Part shown: piece by piece, positions 7,133 to 15,528 of the stretch | Layout of the letters: the number at the start of each line of letters is the position of its first letter | Position numbering within the stretch: position 1 is the first letter of the stretch | Assembly: GCA_003162425.1 (NCBI GenBank) | Contig: PMOK01000249.1 | Span: 14,390-55,898 of the forward strand | Source: Bryobacterales bacterium | Lineage (GTDB): Bacteria; Acidobacteriota; Terriglobia; Bryobacterales; Bryobacteraceae | DNA length: 41,509 bases | Direction: 5' to 3' | Made by a program: the position numbers and the translations under genes | Notes under the pieces: model-generated | Told to the model about the DNA's origin: nothing | The model's database searches: none | The model's input: only the letters and a program-made list of their open reading frames with translations

Positions 7133-8796
7133 GCGAAGCGGCAACATTGCCAGTCACCAAAGCGGAAGCGCTCGATGCGCTACGCATCATCGGCGAACTG
7201 TGCCGGCGCTACCAAATCACATCGCTCGACGGTTTCCGCCAAGGTTGCGCGGAATTTGCCGAAGAAGAGTCGCTCAACGTCGCGATTCTCGGCCGCTTCA
7301 AGGCCGGCAAGAGCAGCTTTCTCAATCATCTGTTCGGGAAACCGTTGCTGCCGGTCGGAGTGGTTCCGGTCACTACCGTTATCACCGTGATTGAATACGG
7401 CCCTCGTGCCCTGGCGGAGGTTGTGTTCAAGAATGGCCGCACGGAACAGATACCGTGGGAACGCATCGGCGACTTTATCTCGGAGACGGAGAACCCTGAA
7501 AACTTCAAGCAGGTGGAGCGCGTGCGGATAGAACTTCCGGAATTGGAGCGGTACCGCGGAATTCGGTTCGTGGACACACCGGGCCTGGAAAGCGTTCTGC
7601 GGCACAATACCGAAGCGTCGCTCGATTGGTTGCCCAAGGTTGGATTGGCCCTGGTCGCTGTCGGCGTGGACCCCCCGCTTTCTCAACACGACATCGAATT
7701 GATACGAAACCTGAGCCGCTACACGCCGAACGTTGCGGTTTTGCTCACTAAGGTTGACGTGCTCAACGAACTGGAGCGATCTCAAGTGCAGGACTTCGTC
7801 GAGGAGCAACTCGCACGTTATTGGGACAAGCCGGTTCCTCTGTTTCCCTATTCCATAAGGCCCGGCTTCGAACACTTTCGCGCTGGTCTCGACGCAAGGC
7901 TCCTGTCGCAAACACGCGCGAACGCTGGTGAGCATCATGCCGGAATCCTGCGCCACAAAATTGATTCGCTGCTCGCCGAATGTGCCGAATACCTGACGCT
8001 AGCTCTGAAAGCTGCTGAAGTTGACGATTCTGAACGCAGGCTGCTTCGCCAAAGGATCGTGGGAGAGAAAGAATACCTCGATGACACCCGGCAGACGCTG
8101 CGGCTTGCCGCGCGCCATGCAGCCGCAACGGCCCGCACAACATTTGAGGCCCTGTTGCATCGGGACGAGTTGCCAGTGCGCGATCGGCTCATCGCTCAAT
8201 TCAATCGTGAGTTTCCTGGGTGGACGTCGAGCCTCGCGACAGCCCTAAAGCAGTTCGAGGACTGGCTGAGTTCCATGGTCCGGTCAGAAATGGAGAGCCT
8301 TTCCATCCACCATCGGGAAGAATTTGTCCAGCCCGTTCGGAGGGTGAGCCGCCAGCTTTCCGAATCGCTTCAGGATTTCCGGAACAGGCTGTCGGAACGA
8401 AGCGTGCAGGCGCTCGGCGTAACGCTGCGCACCAGTGAAATGGAGTTCCGCGTTGAAGATCCCAAGTCCCCGGACGTCCGCGTTGGCAAGATCTTTGATC
8501 GCAATTGGGAATTGCTGTCCTTTCTTCTTCCGATGACCCTGATCAAGGGCCTGGTGAGGAGGCACTTCGAACGCAAAGTAAGCGACGTCGTCTTCATAAA
8601 CTTATCTCGCCTGGCCTCGCAATGGGAAGAGATCGTGAATGCCTCTCTGTCCGCTCTTGAGAAAGAAGCGATCCAGCGCCTGGATAGCTTAATTGCGACC
8701 ATTGAAAAACTAACCGCCGCGGAAGGCCACGCAGTGGCCGCAATTCGCGCGGACCTGGCCAGTGTGGGGCAGGCGCTTCCGCCCAATGCCACTTAG
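7129..8796 (+). CDS. Dynamin-like GTPase
   Basis: A 555-residue bacterial dynamin-family protein. The GTPase domain has G1 GRFKAGKSS (55-63), a G2 threonine in PVTTVITV (80-87), G3 DTPG (149-152) and G4 TKVD (207-210). A long helical, charged region follows. Near 460-475 a hydrophobic stretch (FLLPMTLIKGLVRRHF) could act as a membrane paddle, as in other bacterial dynamins, followed by a C-terminal helical bundle. Family members bind and remodel membranes, for example in membrane repair or phage protection. It is the last gene of the run that begins at the fluoride riboswitch and overlaps the ATPase gene by 4 bases. A multi-hairpin repeat follows 30 bases later. Confidence 0.9.
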   Translation: MSEAATLPVTKAEALDALRIIGELCRRYQITSLDGFRQGCAEFAEEESLNVAILGRFKAGKSSFLNHLFGKPLLPVGVVPVTTVITVIEYGPRALAEVVFKNGRTEQIPWERIGDFISETENPENFKQVERVRIELPELERYRGIRFVDTPGLESVLRHNTEASLDWLPKVGLALVAVGVDPPLSQHDIELIRNLSRYTPNVAVLLTKVDVLNELERSQVQDFVEEQLARYWDKPVPLFPYSIRPGFEHFRAGLDARLLSQTRANAGEHHAGILRHKIDSLLAECAEYLTLALKAAEVDDSERRLLRQRIVGEKEYLDDTRQTLRLAARHAAATARTTFEALLHRDELPVRDRLIAQFNREFPGWTSSLATALKQFEDWLSSMVRSEMESLSIHHREEFVQPVRRVSRQLSESLQDFRNRLSERSVQALGVTLRTSEMEFRVEDPKSPDVRVGKIFDRNWELLSFLLPMTLIKGLVRRHFERKVSDVVFINLSRLASQWEEIVNASLSALEKEAIQRLDSLIATIEKLTAAEGHAVAAIRADLASVGQALPPNAT

Positions 8797-8826
8797 TTTT
8801 CCGAAGCTAGGGATTCAGGTGCAGTT

Positions 8827-8949
8827 GTGGGGCAGACCCCCTGGTCTGCGCAGGTCCCCCTGGACCCGCTCTTCGATAACGAAATCAGCATCATCGAAAC
8901 CCGGCAAGCCGACGTGGGCGTCGGCTGCGGTCCAGGGGGACCGCCCCAC
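8827..8949. repeat. Multi-hairpin intergenic element, copy 1
   Basis: Outer arms GTGGGGC (8827-8833) and GCCCCAC (8943-8949) are perfect complements. Inside are four hairpins: GCAGACC/GGTCTGC (8832-8849), GGTCC/GGACC (8853-8866), GCCGACG/CGTCGGC (8908-8925) and GCGGTCC/GGACCGC (8927-8944). Loops are four bases: CCCT on the left pair, TGGG and AGGG on the right. An unpaired stretch (8869-8907) separates the halves. The architecture recurs at 32938-33028. It fills most of the gap between the dynamin-like gene and the next gene and could also end transcription from either side. Confidence 0.85.
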
Positions 8950-8987
8950 TAAGCATGCAAACTGAGCAGTTTTTGGGGAAACGACCT

Positions 8988-9677
8988 CTAACCCAGCGCC
9001 GTCTCAAACCACGCCGCGGGCTCGTGGTGCTCCTCGGCAAGTGGGATCACCCAGTGTTGCTCCGAGCAGTGAAAGTCCACCCGCAGTGTCCACTTGTTTC
9101 CTTCACGCGCGCGCTGCATCCGCGCGATATTTCTGACGGCCGCATAACGCGCTATCGAGCCGTAATACGCATGCCCGCTCCCATCCAGATCCGTTATCCA
9201 AAGCAGCCGCCTGGATGTGAGTGCGATCAGATCCGCAGGCCACTGCCGCCGGCGCCTCAGCAGGGTCCTTTCGACTTCCCGCACCGGACGGAAGAGCACG
9301 GCTCGCGCCACTTCGTCAGAAATCAGTTCCTCTTCTAGCGCGTGACGGAACTTGAAATCCAGCGGATCGCCGAGATCGATTCCTATGCTACTGTCTGAAC
9401 CGCCGCTGGTACCCAGGAAGTTCGCTCGAATCCTTCCCAGGAATGCCTCCACTGGTCCAGCGTCGCGCCTGTTGTAGAACAGCGTACGATCGAAATCCCT
9501 GCCGGTGAATCGCAGCCAACCTCGCAGCAGAACGTGTCCGGACTCGATGAAACAGAGGCGTTCGAGCGCCAATAACTGAACTTGCTCGTTTGCCGACGGA
9601 TGCGGAACGATCGTCAGTCCGTTCCCGGTCAATGCCAGGAGCCTGGGAGGGTAGGACGAACAAAAGTCCGGCGGCAA
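8988..9677 (-). CDS. Hypothetical protein with PH-like segments
   Basis: A 229-residue soluble protein that I do not recognise. Two segments (PRLLALTGNGLTIVPHP near the start and DLIALTSRRLLWITDLDG near residue 165) look like the first strands of bacterial PH-like domains, which often read 'lalT..rll.i'. There is no signal peptide or membrane helix. The start is a TTG at 9677 without a clear ribosome site, so it may lie elsewhere. It faces the dynamin-like gene across the hairpin repeat and is followed upstream by the gap at 9678-9814. Confidence 0.6.
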   Translation of the reverse strand: MPPDFCSSYPPRLLALTGNGLTIVPHPSANEQVQLLALERLCFIESGHVLLRGWLRFTGRDFDRTLFYNRRDAGPVEAFLGRIRANFLGTSGGSDSSIGIDLGDPLDFKFRHALEEELISDEVARAVLFRPVREVERTLLRRRRQWPADLIALTSRRLLWITDLDGSGHAYYGSIARYAAVRNIARMQRAREGNKWTLRVDFHCSEQHWVIPLAEEHHEPAAWFETALG

Positions 9678-9720
9678 GTCATCGCTCGAGTGTTTTCGTA
9701 CGCGATGACATAATCGCGGG

Positions 9721-9815
9721 AGTCTGCGTCGGCTGCGTATGCATTGGCGGGTTGGGGCCCTTTCTTATGTAACCCGACAAAACCCCAACTGTCGGTCGAC
9801 GCGATAACGCAGACT
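9721..9815. repeat. Nested inverted repeats after the TIGR03437 gene
   Basis: AGTCTGCGT (9721-9729) is the exact complement of ACGCAGACT (9807-9815), and inside it GTTGGGG (9751-9757) complements CCCCAAC (9783-9789). The right outer arm touches the stop codon of the secreted protein gene on the minus strand. It may work as that gene's terminator, though no T-run follows. It may also be a relative of the GTGGGGC hairpin elements. Confidence 0.5.
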
Positions 9816-11647
9816 CACTGAATAGGCAGCAAAGCCGAATTGCTTGAGGAGCCGCCCACGGTGATCACCACCGGCTGATTGCCGGTGGTGAGCCCCGACG
9901 GGACCACAGCATTAACCTGATAGAGGCCGACGAACCCAGGCGCCAGGCCGCTGAAGCTGACCTTCGCGTTAACGCCGCCGGTCGTCACATTCGGTACAGC
10001 CACCGTGGATTGTCCATTAGCCGCCGCGCCGTCAGCCGGTGGCGAGGAAACCGTGCCCAGGCCGGTGCAATAGATCAGCACCGTCTCGTCCGCCATCGCA
10101 GGATGTTCCGAATCCGCCAGCTGAAAATTGGCGTGCAGAATCACTCCGAAACTTCCCCCGGCGGTGTTGTAGTTGATAATGCCGGGCTGCGCCGCAAGAA
10201 CCGGCACAGAGATGGTAGCGCTGGTGGTTCCGTTGTTTATCACGGCAATGTTTGCCTTCGGTCCACTGGCCACCTCCCAGGGAACCTGAAAATTGATCTG
10301 CTCCTGTCCATTGACGTCATCGACGGCGAAGAGCGGAGCAGCCTTATCGTTGACCATCACCGAGACGTTCAAGAACGTGGTTACGAGCGGCAATCCTGAA
10401 GTCAGGTTGATACCCGCGCTGGATGTGAGATTGGACCCGAATAGGGTGGCGATCTCGCCCGGCACAATTCCGCCTTTGGCGAAACTTGCACCGTTCACTA
10501 CTCCGCTTGCGGTGAAGCTGGGTGGATTGCCGCCCAGAGAGCAACTGGTAATGGAGGTGACCGGGTAACTGGTTATGTTCCCGCCGCTGCCCACCGTGAT
10601 TTGCGCGTTAACGTTCCACGCCGAGATCGGCGGAAAAAGCTGAGATTGAGGCAGCACACCGCTCGGAATCAAATTACCCGGGCCGCCCAACGTGACGAAC
10701 CATCCATTCCCATCCCCTGGTATGTCATCGGCAGGTACGGTCATCGTAAAAACGGTGAGGTTCGTACCGCTCGAATAACTGAACACAGCGCTCCCAAGCA
10801 AGCAGCCTACGCAATCGGGCGTATTCGAGGTGCTGGTGGACGTTTTCGTGCTGCCACCGATCATGAGGCTGTTGTTGCCCTCATAAGTATCCCTCGACGT
10901 GTAACCGCTGGAAGTGACGTGATCATCCTGCTTGCTGGCGAATGACGTGATGTCGATATCGAGCGTCGCGCCGGGACCGGAGAACTGGTAACAAGCCGGG
11001 TTCCCGGTGGTGGATCCCGTGGCGGGCGCATACGTAACCTTGATTTGCCAGGACCCCGTGTTGTCGCTGTAGTCGTTATCGTCGACGCCCAGCAGCAACT
11101 GGTTGGCGCCCGACGGTATCGTGAAGCTCTTAGGGCCGTCGCCGATGGGAAACGGATTGCCCACAATCACTCCGTTGTTTGCGAATGTGCCGATCAGCTC
11201 CGACGCGTAGACCGGGTAGGAACTGGAGCTGATGAAATAGCTTGGATAGCTCCCGTAGGTCGCAATCACCATGTTATTGGTTGCGTCTCCCGAGTACCCA
11301 TTTGCATCGGTGGCAGTGAACCCGCCCTCGGGGAAAACGTTCACCAGACCGCTCACATACGTGACGGTTACGGTTCCGCCCGGGTTAAAAGGAATACCAC
11401 TTGATGCGTCGACCGCGGTTGGCGCGGCATTGTCGCCATATCCGTAGTTGAAACTTGGGTTGAGGCTCTGAACCCAAGGCCCCTGGTTCGCGTTGACAGT
11501 GACTGTGGTCGATTGCGCCGCTGCGAATCGAGCGAGCAAGGCGAGTGCAAACAACGTGACTAGAACTGCGCGCAGCGGTAGCAGCGCTAGAGCAAGCTCC
11601 TTCCGTCGGGTTTGAATCGAGGACGCAATACCTCTGTGATAAGTCAT
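9815..11647 (-). CDS. Large secreted protein with LecA-like and TIGR03437 domains
   Basis: About 610 residues. A long basic N-region and hydrophobic core ending AAAQS form the signal peptide. The N-terminal part (about 45-210) resembles the PA-IL/LecA lectin fold, with IPSGANQLLLGVDDNDYSDN matching its calcium/sugar-site region. A middle beta-rich stretch follows. The last 220 residues are the TIGR03437 domain known from Solibacter, with VVNGASF, PGEIATLFGSNL, INFQVPW and YQVNAVVP motifs. It is probably exported and carbohydrate- or surface-associated; the substrate is unknown. The ATG at 11647 is favoured by GGAG 7 bases upstream; a GTG four codons earlier overlaps that site. Confidence 0.85.
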   Translation of the reverse strand: MTYHRGIASSIQTRRKELALALLPLRAVLVTLFALALLARFAAAQSTTVTVNANQGPWVQSLNPSFNYGYGDNAAPTAVDASSGIPFNPGGTVTVTYVSGLVNVFPEGGFTATDANGYSGDATNNMVIATYGSYPSYFISSSSYPVYASELIGTFANNGVIVGNPFPIGDGPKSFTIPSGANQLLLGVDDNDYSDNTGSWQIKVTYAPATGSTTGNPACYQFSGPGATLDIDITSFASKQDDHVTSSGYTSRDTYEGNNSLMIGGSTKTSTSTSNTPDCVGCLLGSAVFSYSSGTNLTVFTMTVPADDIPGDGNGWFVTLGGPGNLIPSGVLPQSQLFPPISAWNVNAQITVGSGGNITSYPVTSITSCSLGGNPPSFTASGVVNGASFAKGGIVPGEIATLFGSNLTSSAGINLTSGLPLVTTFLNVSVMVNDKAAPLFAVDDVNGQEQINFQVPWEVASGPKANIAVINNGTTSATISVPVLAAQPGIINYNTAGGSFGVILHANFQLADSEHPAMADETVLIYCTGLGTVSSPPADGAAANGQSTVAVPNVTTGGVNAKVSFSGLAPGFVGLYQVNAVVPSGLTTGNQPVVITVGGSSSNSALLPIQ

Positions 11648-11672
11648 GTTTGTCTCCACTCCTCCATCAAGC

Positions 11673-12079
11673 TCACGAACCTATAACCTTGACGGCACGG
11701 GTTGGCTTGCCATCGGTCTGGGCGTCCTCCGCCAGGTACATTAGCGCCCGTGGCGCCGGTTGCCGGTCCGCCGTCGCCGGAAAACTCACGATGCCGAGGC
11801 TGGTACTGTTGCCGGCTAGCTCCGAGATCGTTCTGGAGTTGTCCACCTTGCGTACGCGGCTATCGCCGGCATTCGCAATGTGAAGATTTCCTGCTTGGAA
11901 CACCGGCCCAAAAGCCAGCCTGGCTTTGGGGACGGGGCCACCGTCACCGGAGTTCCCGAAGTTTCCGTTACCAGCGACCGTTGTGATGGCGCCGGGAGTC
12001 TGGCCGAACGCGGATGCAGCCATCAGCGTAATTGCTGCCTGGCAGTACAGAGAAACGTTAAACGCATTGTGAACCTCAT
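11673..12079 (-). pseudogene. Remnant of a secreted NHL-repeat protein
   Basis: The reading frame contains one clear NHL-repeat unit (ITTVAGNGNFGNSGDGGP then NLHIANAGDSRVRKVD), the pattern that opens many Solibacter secreted proteins. A signal peptide can be reconstructed from ATGs at 12079 or 12067 only with a one-base frameshift near 12045, after which the frame reads LYCQAAITLMAASAFGQ. The unit stops after a single repeat, while real family members have several plus a long C-terminus. So both ends are damaged. Confidence 0.65.
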
Positions 12080-12884
12080 AAAATCGGCCTAGACGGGAAC
12101 GGCTGGAACCACGAACCGCATTAGCCTTCCTTCTCTATATGCGGTCAGCCGACCAAAATGTGCGAAGTTTCTTCAAGCTCACCGAGTCTATTGAAGTGCT
12201 GACAAGCTTCAACACGATCCGTTTTCTCTGGACAGATTGTGCCCGTGTTCATCAGGGAAAGTGGGACAGAAGAAAGTCACCGTTGGGCACGTCCATGTCC
12301 ACAGAGGAGGACAGACGATTTTCGGAGCGGTGAGCACACCGAAGGGTGGTGAAGGGGATGAGGGAAACCAGTCTGCTGGATCTTCCAAAAAGCTTCTGCC
12401 TGAAGTTGCACCAGCGGTGCTGGCCATTGCGCTTCTTCGGGTCTCCGCTAGCCTTCCAAAACCAGATGGTTTTGGAATGGCTGAAAGGCCGAGGCCAAGC
12501 GCAGTGACTCGCTCATGCTGTCGGTCGAATCCGTAGAGGCTTTTTGGAATGCGTCGCTCGTACCAAGTGGGATTTTTACCAGAGTTCCTGGCGGGCAGAG
12601 TGAACCCAGAACTTGCCGGAAGAAGAGGTCATCGAGAGCGTGGAGCTTCCGAGCGTTCGAAGCAATCGGAGATAGGTTCCGTTAATGCTCGATAACAGGT
12701 TTAACCAGACTGTCAACGCGCCCCGACGGGGACGAGCCTTCTATACGACGCCCAGGACACACCTCAGGCGGCAGGATGAATCACCGTTCTACGCGACGGC
12801 GGTCAGACCGATACGGCACCACGTAGGCCGACCCTGCTGGACCCTTCCGACGAATCGCTTCCGGTGGGTCGCCGGGTCATTCAT
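12080..12884. other. Gene-free stretch, probably decayed DNA
   Basis: No frame over these 800 bases gives a convincing protein, and no RNA gene is evident. One strong palindrome lies at 12454-12477 and is listed separately. The position between a broken NHL gene and an arsC fragment suggests decayed DNA. Confidence 0.5.
12454..12477. repeat. Perfect 10-bp palindromic hairpin
   Basis: TTCCAAAACC (12454-12463) and GGTTTTGGAA (12468-12477) are exact complements around AGAT, and the pairing can continue outwards with a one-base bulge (GCC with GGC). No T-run follows, so it is not a typical terminator. It may be an element end or a structured RNA piece. Confidence 0.6.
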
Positions 12885-13349
12885 TTACTGCTTTTCGTAC
12901 ACCATCGTGGCGTTGTACGCCTTCCCTTCAGCATTAGTACCCTTGAGCGTGCTCGTTGTCGTCTTTCCGTCCTTCGAGACCACGCTGCGGCCTGAGACGT
13001 TGTACTTTCCACCATTCTTCTTCTGTGTGAAAGTGAATGTGTTCGCGTTTACCTGCTTGATGGCGATGGTGTCATATGGGGATCCGGTCACAGGATATTC
13101 CTTTCCATCGTACTTTGCGGTGTAACTGGCGTTGACCGGGGTGCCGTCAGCCCGTTCTCCGGTACTGGTTATTTTCACCCCGCCATCAGATGCTTCCCTT
13201 GTGGTAGTGAGGCTCTTGACAGGAGCAGCGGGACTGAATTTGGATTTCTCCATGTTCAGTTTCCATGTCCCGAGGGAGTTGTCAGCCGCAAACGCTACTA
13301 TGGCTGGGATTGCCAAACTAAGAATAAGCTTCGTCGAAATGCTTCGCAT
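12885..13349 (-). CDS. Small secreted beta-rich protein, unknown function
   Basis: A 154-residue protein. Its signal peptide (KLILSLAIPAIVAFA, cleaved after AFA) leads into the stretch NSLGTWKLNMEKSKFSP. The same 'G.W.lN..kSkf.p' opening occurs in many small acidobacterial secreted proteins. The rest is made of short beta-prone, lysine- and threonine-rich segments, suggesting a lipocalin-like barrel in the periplasm; no catalytic residues are evident. The ATG at 13349 is chosen because GGAAGAGGAAG lies just upstream and the signal peptide begins there. An upstream in-frame start would hide it. Confidence 0.78.
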   Translation of the reverse strand: MRSISTKLILSLAIPAIVAFAADNSLGTWKLNMEKSKFSPAAPVKSLTTTREASDGGVKITSTGERADGTPVNASYTAKYDGKEYPVTGSPYDTIAIKQVNANTFTFTQKKNGGKYNVSGRSVVSKDGKTTTSTLKGTNAEGKAYNATMVYEKQ

Positions 13350-13534
13350 TTGTCTTCCTCTTCCTTTCAGTGCAAGCTCGTTCGAGCTTTGTGTAGGTGG
13401 GCTGTCTGAAATCCAGTGCTTGATGCCGCCAGCGCATCGGGCGGACACACTAGGTACCGCTGATCTACACAGACAGCATTCACATCGATCAGCTCGGCGC
13501 TAATTGTATCACAGAACTCTGGCCCGCGCGTCTC

Positions 13535-13560
13535 TGCGCCCAGTTAGTGCGCCCAGTTAG
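13535..13560. repeat. 13-bp perfect tandem duplication
   Basis: TGCGCCCAGTTAG is present twice back to back (13535-13547 and 13548-13560) in non-coding DNA. It may be a slippage product or the footprint of an excised element. Confidence 0.7.
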
Positions 13561-13671
13561 GACAGATCGGCCCAGCAGAAAGCGAACTCGGGGACGACTC
13601 CGATAATAGTACATAACGTTTTGTTCCGTAGAATTCGGGGTTGTGGTCGCTTCTCCGCTTCGAACCGGCGA

Positions 13672-13752
13672 CCAGCCCGACCCGAAGCCATAGCCGTCAT
13701 GCGTGCGCTGGGTATCGACATTTCCGACCATCGCTCTAAGAGCGTGGATGAG
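13672..13752 (+). pseudogene. Fragment of an arsenate reductase / low-molecular-weight phosphatase gene
   Basis: One frame reads PEAIAVMRALGIDIS and then DHRSKSVDE. This is the highly conserved middle of thioredoxin-type ArsC proteins, which share the fold of low-molecular-weight tyrosine phosphatases. Neither the catalytic CxxxxxR loop before it nor the DPA/D-rich end after it is present, and the frame closes soon after. It is a short relic, not an active gene. Confidence 0.6.
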
Positions 13753-13886
13753 TCCTACATTGAAATAACGGGCATTTCTAATTGGAGCTGATGGGTGTAT
13801 ACTAAACCAAACGGAAATTCTGTCTAAAGCTTTTCCCGCGGGCGGCAATACTGGACAGCTTTGGAATTTCATTAAGGAGACAGCCA

Positions 13887-14951
13887 TTGAAAACGAGACA
13901 GCCGTTGAAGAAGCTAAGTCTACTCCTCCTGAGCGTTACGTTTAGTGTGTGCCTGCGAGCCCAATCGGCCGTACCCCTCGGCTCGGACGTCACTTACACC
14001 ATACTAGCCAGCTCCACTGTTACGAACACAGGCCCTACTGTCATTTATGGAAACGTAGGGGTGAGTCCGGGCACCGCAGTGACTGGATTTCCGCCCGGAG
14101 GTGCCACGGGCGGGGGGGCGATACACGCGGCTGACGCTTCCGCTGGCCAGGCCCAAATCGATTTGACTACGGCCTATCTCAACGCAGCGGGACAGGCGGC
14201 AACCGCGACCGTGTCCGGTGATCTAGGCGGGCAAACCCTGACGTCTGGCGTGTATAAGTCCACATCTACGCTCGGCATAACTGGGACCCTCACACTCAGC
14301 GGGCCAGGCTTCTTTATCTTCCAGATTGCGAGCGCACTCACTACGGCATCCAGCAGTCAAGTGGTCCTTATTGGGGGCGCACAGGCAGCCAACGTCTTTT
14401 GGCAGGTCGGTAGTTCAGCAACTCTCGGAACGACTTCTACCTTCGCCGGAACCATCCTGGCGCAAGCATCCGTCACGCTTACAACCGGCGCAGTGCTGGA
14501 TGGCAGGGCTTTGGCTCGGACAGGAGCGGTCACATTAGACGACAATACGGCGGTTAACCCCGGACCAACGGTGTCGGGTGCGCCACCAGCGCTGAGCCTC
14601 ACTTGTCCGAACAGTTCCGCCCCAGTCGGTGTAGCGTACAACTCCTCGCTGGTAGCCACAGGCGGCACGTCGCCATACACGTATTCAATCACCGGATCGC
14701 TGCCCCCTGGTTTAGTCCTGAACACTTCCTCCGGAGCTATCACCGGCACTCCCACTGGAGGAACCACCACCTTTACCGGGACGGTCGTGGACTCCGCAGG
14801 ATCACCGGCTACAGCCACCAATACTTGCACCATCAATAACCTAGCGTCGAGTACTCAAAGCGTTCCCACGCTCTCCACCTGGGCCTTGGGCCTGCTTGCG
14901 CTCTTGCTAATAGCGTACGCGATAGGATTCAAGCGAAGAGCACACGTTTAG
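13887..14951 (+). CDS. Ice-binding-like (DUF3494) surface protein with IPTLxxW-type sorting tail
   Basis: A 354-residue exported protein. A signal peptide ([18 protein letters not shown]) leads into a DUF3494 beta-solenoid domain (about 30-225), the fold of bacterial ice-binding proteins and adhesins. Diagnostic stretches are [24 protein letters not shown] and [19 protein letters not shown]. An Ig-like putative-binding domain (about 232-318, [17 protein letters not shown]) follows. The tail is VPTLSTW (326-332), a hydrophobic helix and KRR, matching the IPTLxxWG-CTERM signal recognised by exosortase H, which is encoded 49 bases downstream. The start is a TTG with AAGGAGA 6 bases upstream. A role in ice binding is not proven; many DUF3494 proteins are adhesive. 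Confidence 0.88.
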   Translation: MKTRQPLKKLSLLLLSVTFSVCLRAQSAVPLGSDVTYTILASSTVTNTGPTVIYGNVGVSPGTAVTGFPPGGATGGGAIHAADASAGQAQIDLTTAYLNAAGQAATATVSGDLGGQTLTSGVYKSTSTLGITGTLTLSGPGFFIFQIASALTTASSSQVVLIGGAQAANVFWQVGSSATLGTTSTFAGTILAQASVTLTTGAVLDGRALARTGAVTLDDNTAVNPGPTVSGAPPALSLTCPNSSAPVGVAYNSSLVATGGTSPYTYSITGSLPPGLVLNTSSGAITGTPTGGTTTFTGTVVDSAGSPATATNTCTINNLASSTQSVPTLSTWALGLLALLLIAYAIGFKRRAHV

Positions 14952-15000
14952 CTTTCCCGCGGCAGGACACACCCATGCGTTTGTTGAGGGCATAGGCTTG

Positions 15001-15528
15001 ATGCAAGGGAGGAGCACTTCTCAGTTGCGACCGGGCCGCTTCGTGGTTTTTTTTGCGCTGGCCGCACTGCTGCAGTTTGCCTTGCTGCTGACTCCGTGGT
15101 TCCGGCCGGCCATCGACGGATTCTCCCATTCGCTGGTGTGGGCGTCATCCTTTCTCATTAATGCCTTGGGTGGAAAAGCCTCCGCCCAAGGGGCGCTCCT
15201 GGGCTCTCCGACTAACGGCTTCACCATCGAAATGAGAGATGGATGTAACGGCATAAATGTGATGATTCTGCTCTGGTCGGCGGTGTTGGCGTTTCCCGTG
15301 TCCCGCGCCTGGAAGCTGGTGGGAATTCTGGTGGGCGCCTTGGCGATTCAAGGTTTGAACTTTTTCCGCTTCATCTCCCTGTTCTACCTGGGCCAGTATA
15401 GTCAATCGTGGTTTGAATTCGCTCACCTTTATCTGTGGGAAACCCTGATCCTGCTGGACGCCCTGATCGTATTTGGATTGTGGGTCAGACGGGCATCGCC
15501 ACGCACTGCCGCATATGGCCGAAAGTAG
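15001..15528 (+). CDS. xrtH: Exosortase H
   Basis: A 175-residue membrane protein with about five hydrophobic helices. The exosortase catalytic triad is in place: C82 (RDGCNGIN), R123 (NFFRFISLFYLG) and H142 (FEFAHLYLWE). The short length and the adjoining partner gene match XrtH, which cleaves IPTLxxWG-CTERM tails at the cytoplasmic membrane before surface release. The gene upstream encodes exactly such a substrate. The ATG at 15001 is used; the preceding TTG is also possible. It overlaps the next gene by 14 bases, so the two are translationally coupled. Confidence 0.9.
   Translation: MQGRSTSQLRPGRFVVFFALAALLQFALLLTPWFRPAIDGFSHSLVWASSFLINALGGKASAQGALLGSPTNGFTIEMRDGCNGINVMILLWSAVLAFPVSRAWKLVGILVGALAIQGLNFFRFISLFYLGQYSQSWFEFAHLYLWETLILLDALIVFGLWVRRASPRTAAYGRK

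Noticed and set aside
6386..8796. ATPase plus dynamin read as a stand-alone anti-phage module
   Set aside because: Such pairs can be defensive, but here the overlaps tie them to the fluoride genes and no other defence genes lie beside them. Kept as an alternative only.
12540..12680. Minus-strand fragment reading KLHALDDLFFRQVLGSL
   Set aside because: Protein-like in composition but matches no family I know and is too short to call.
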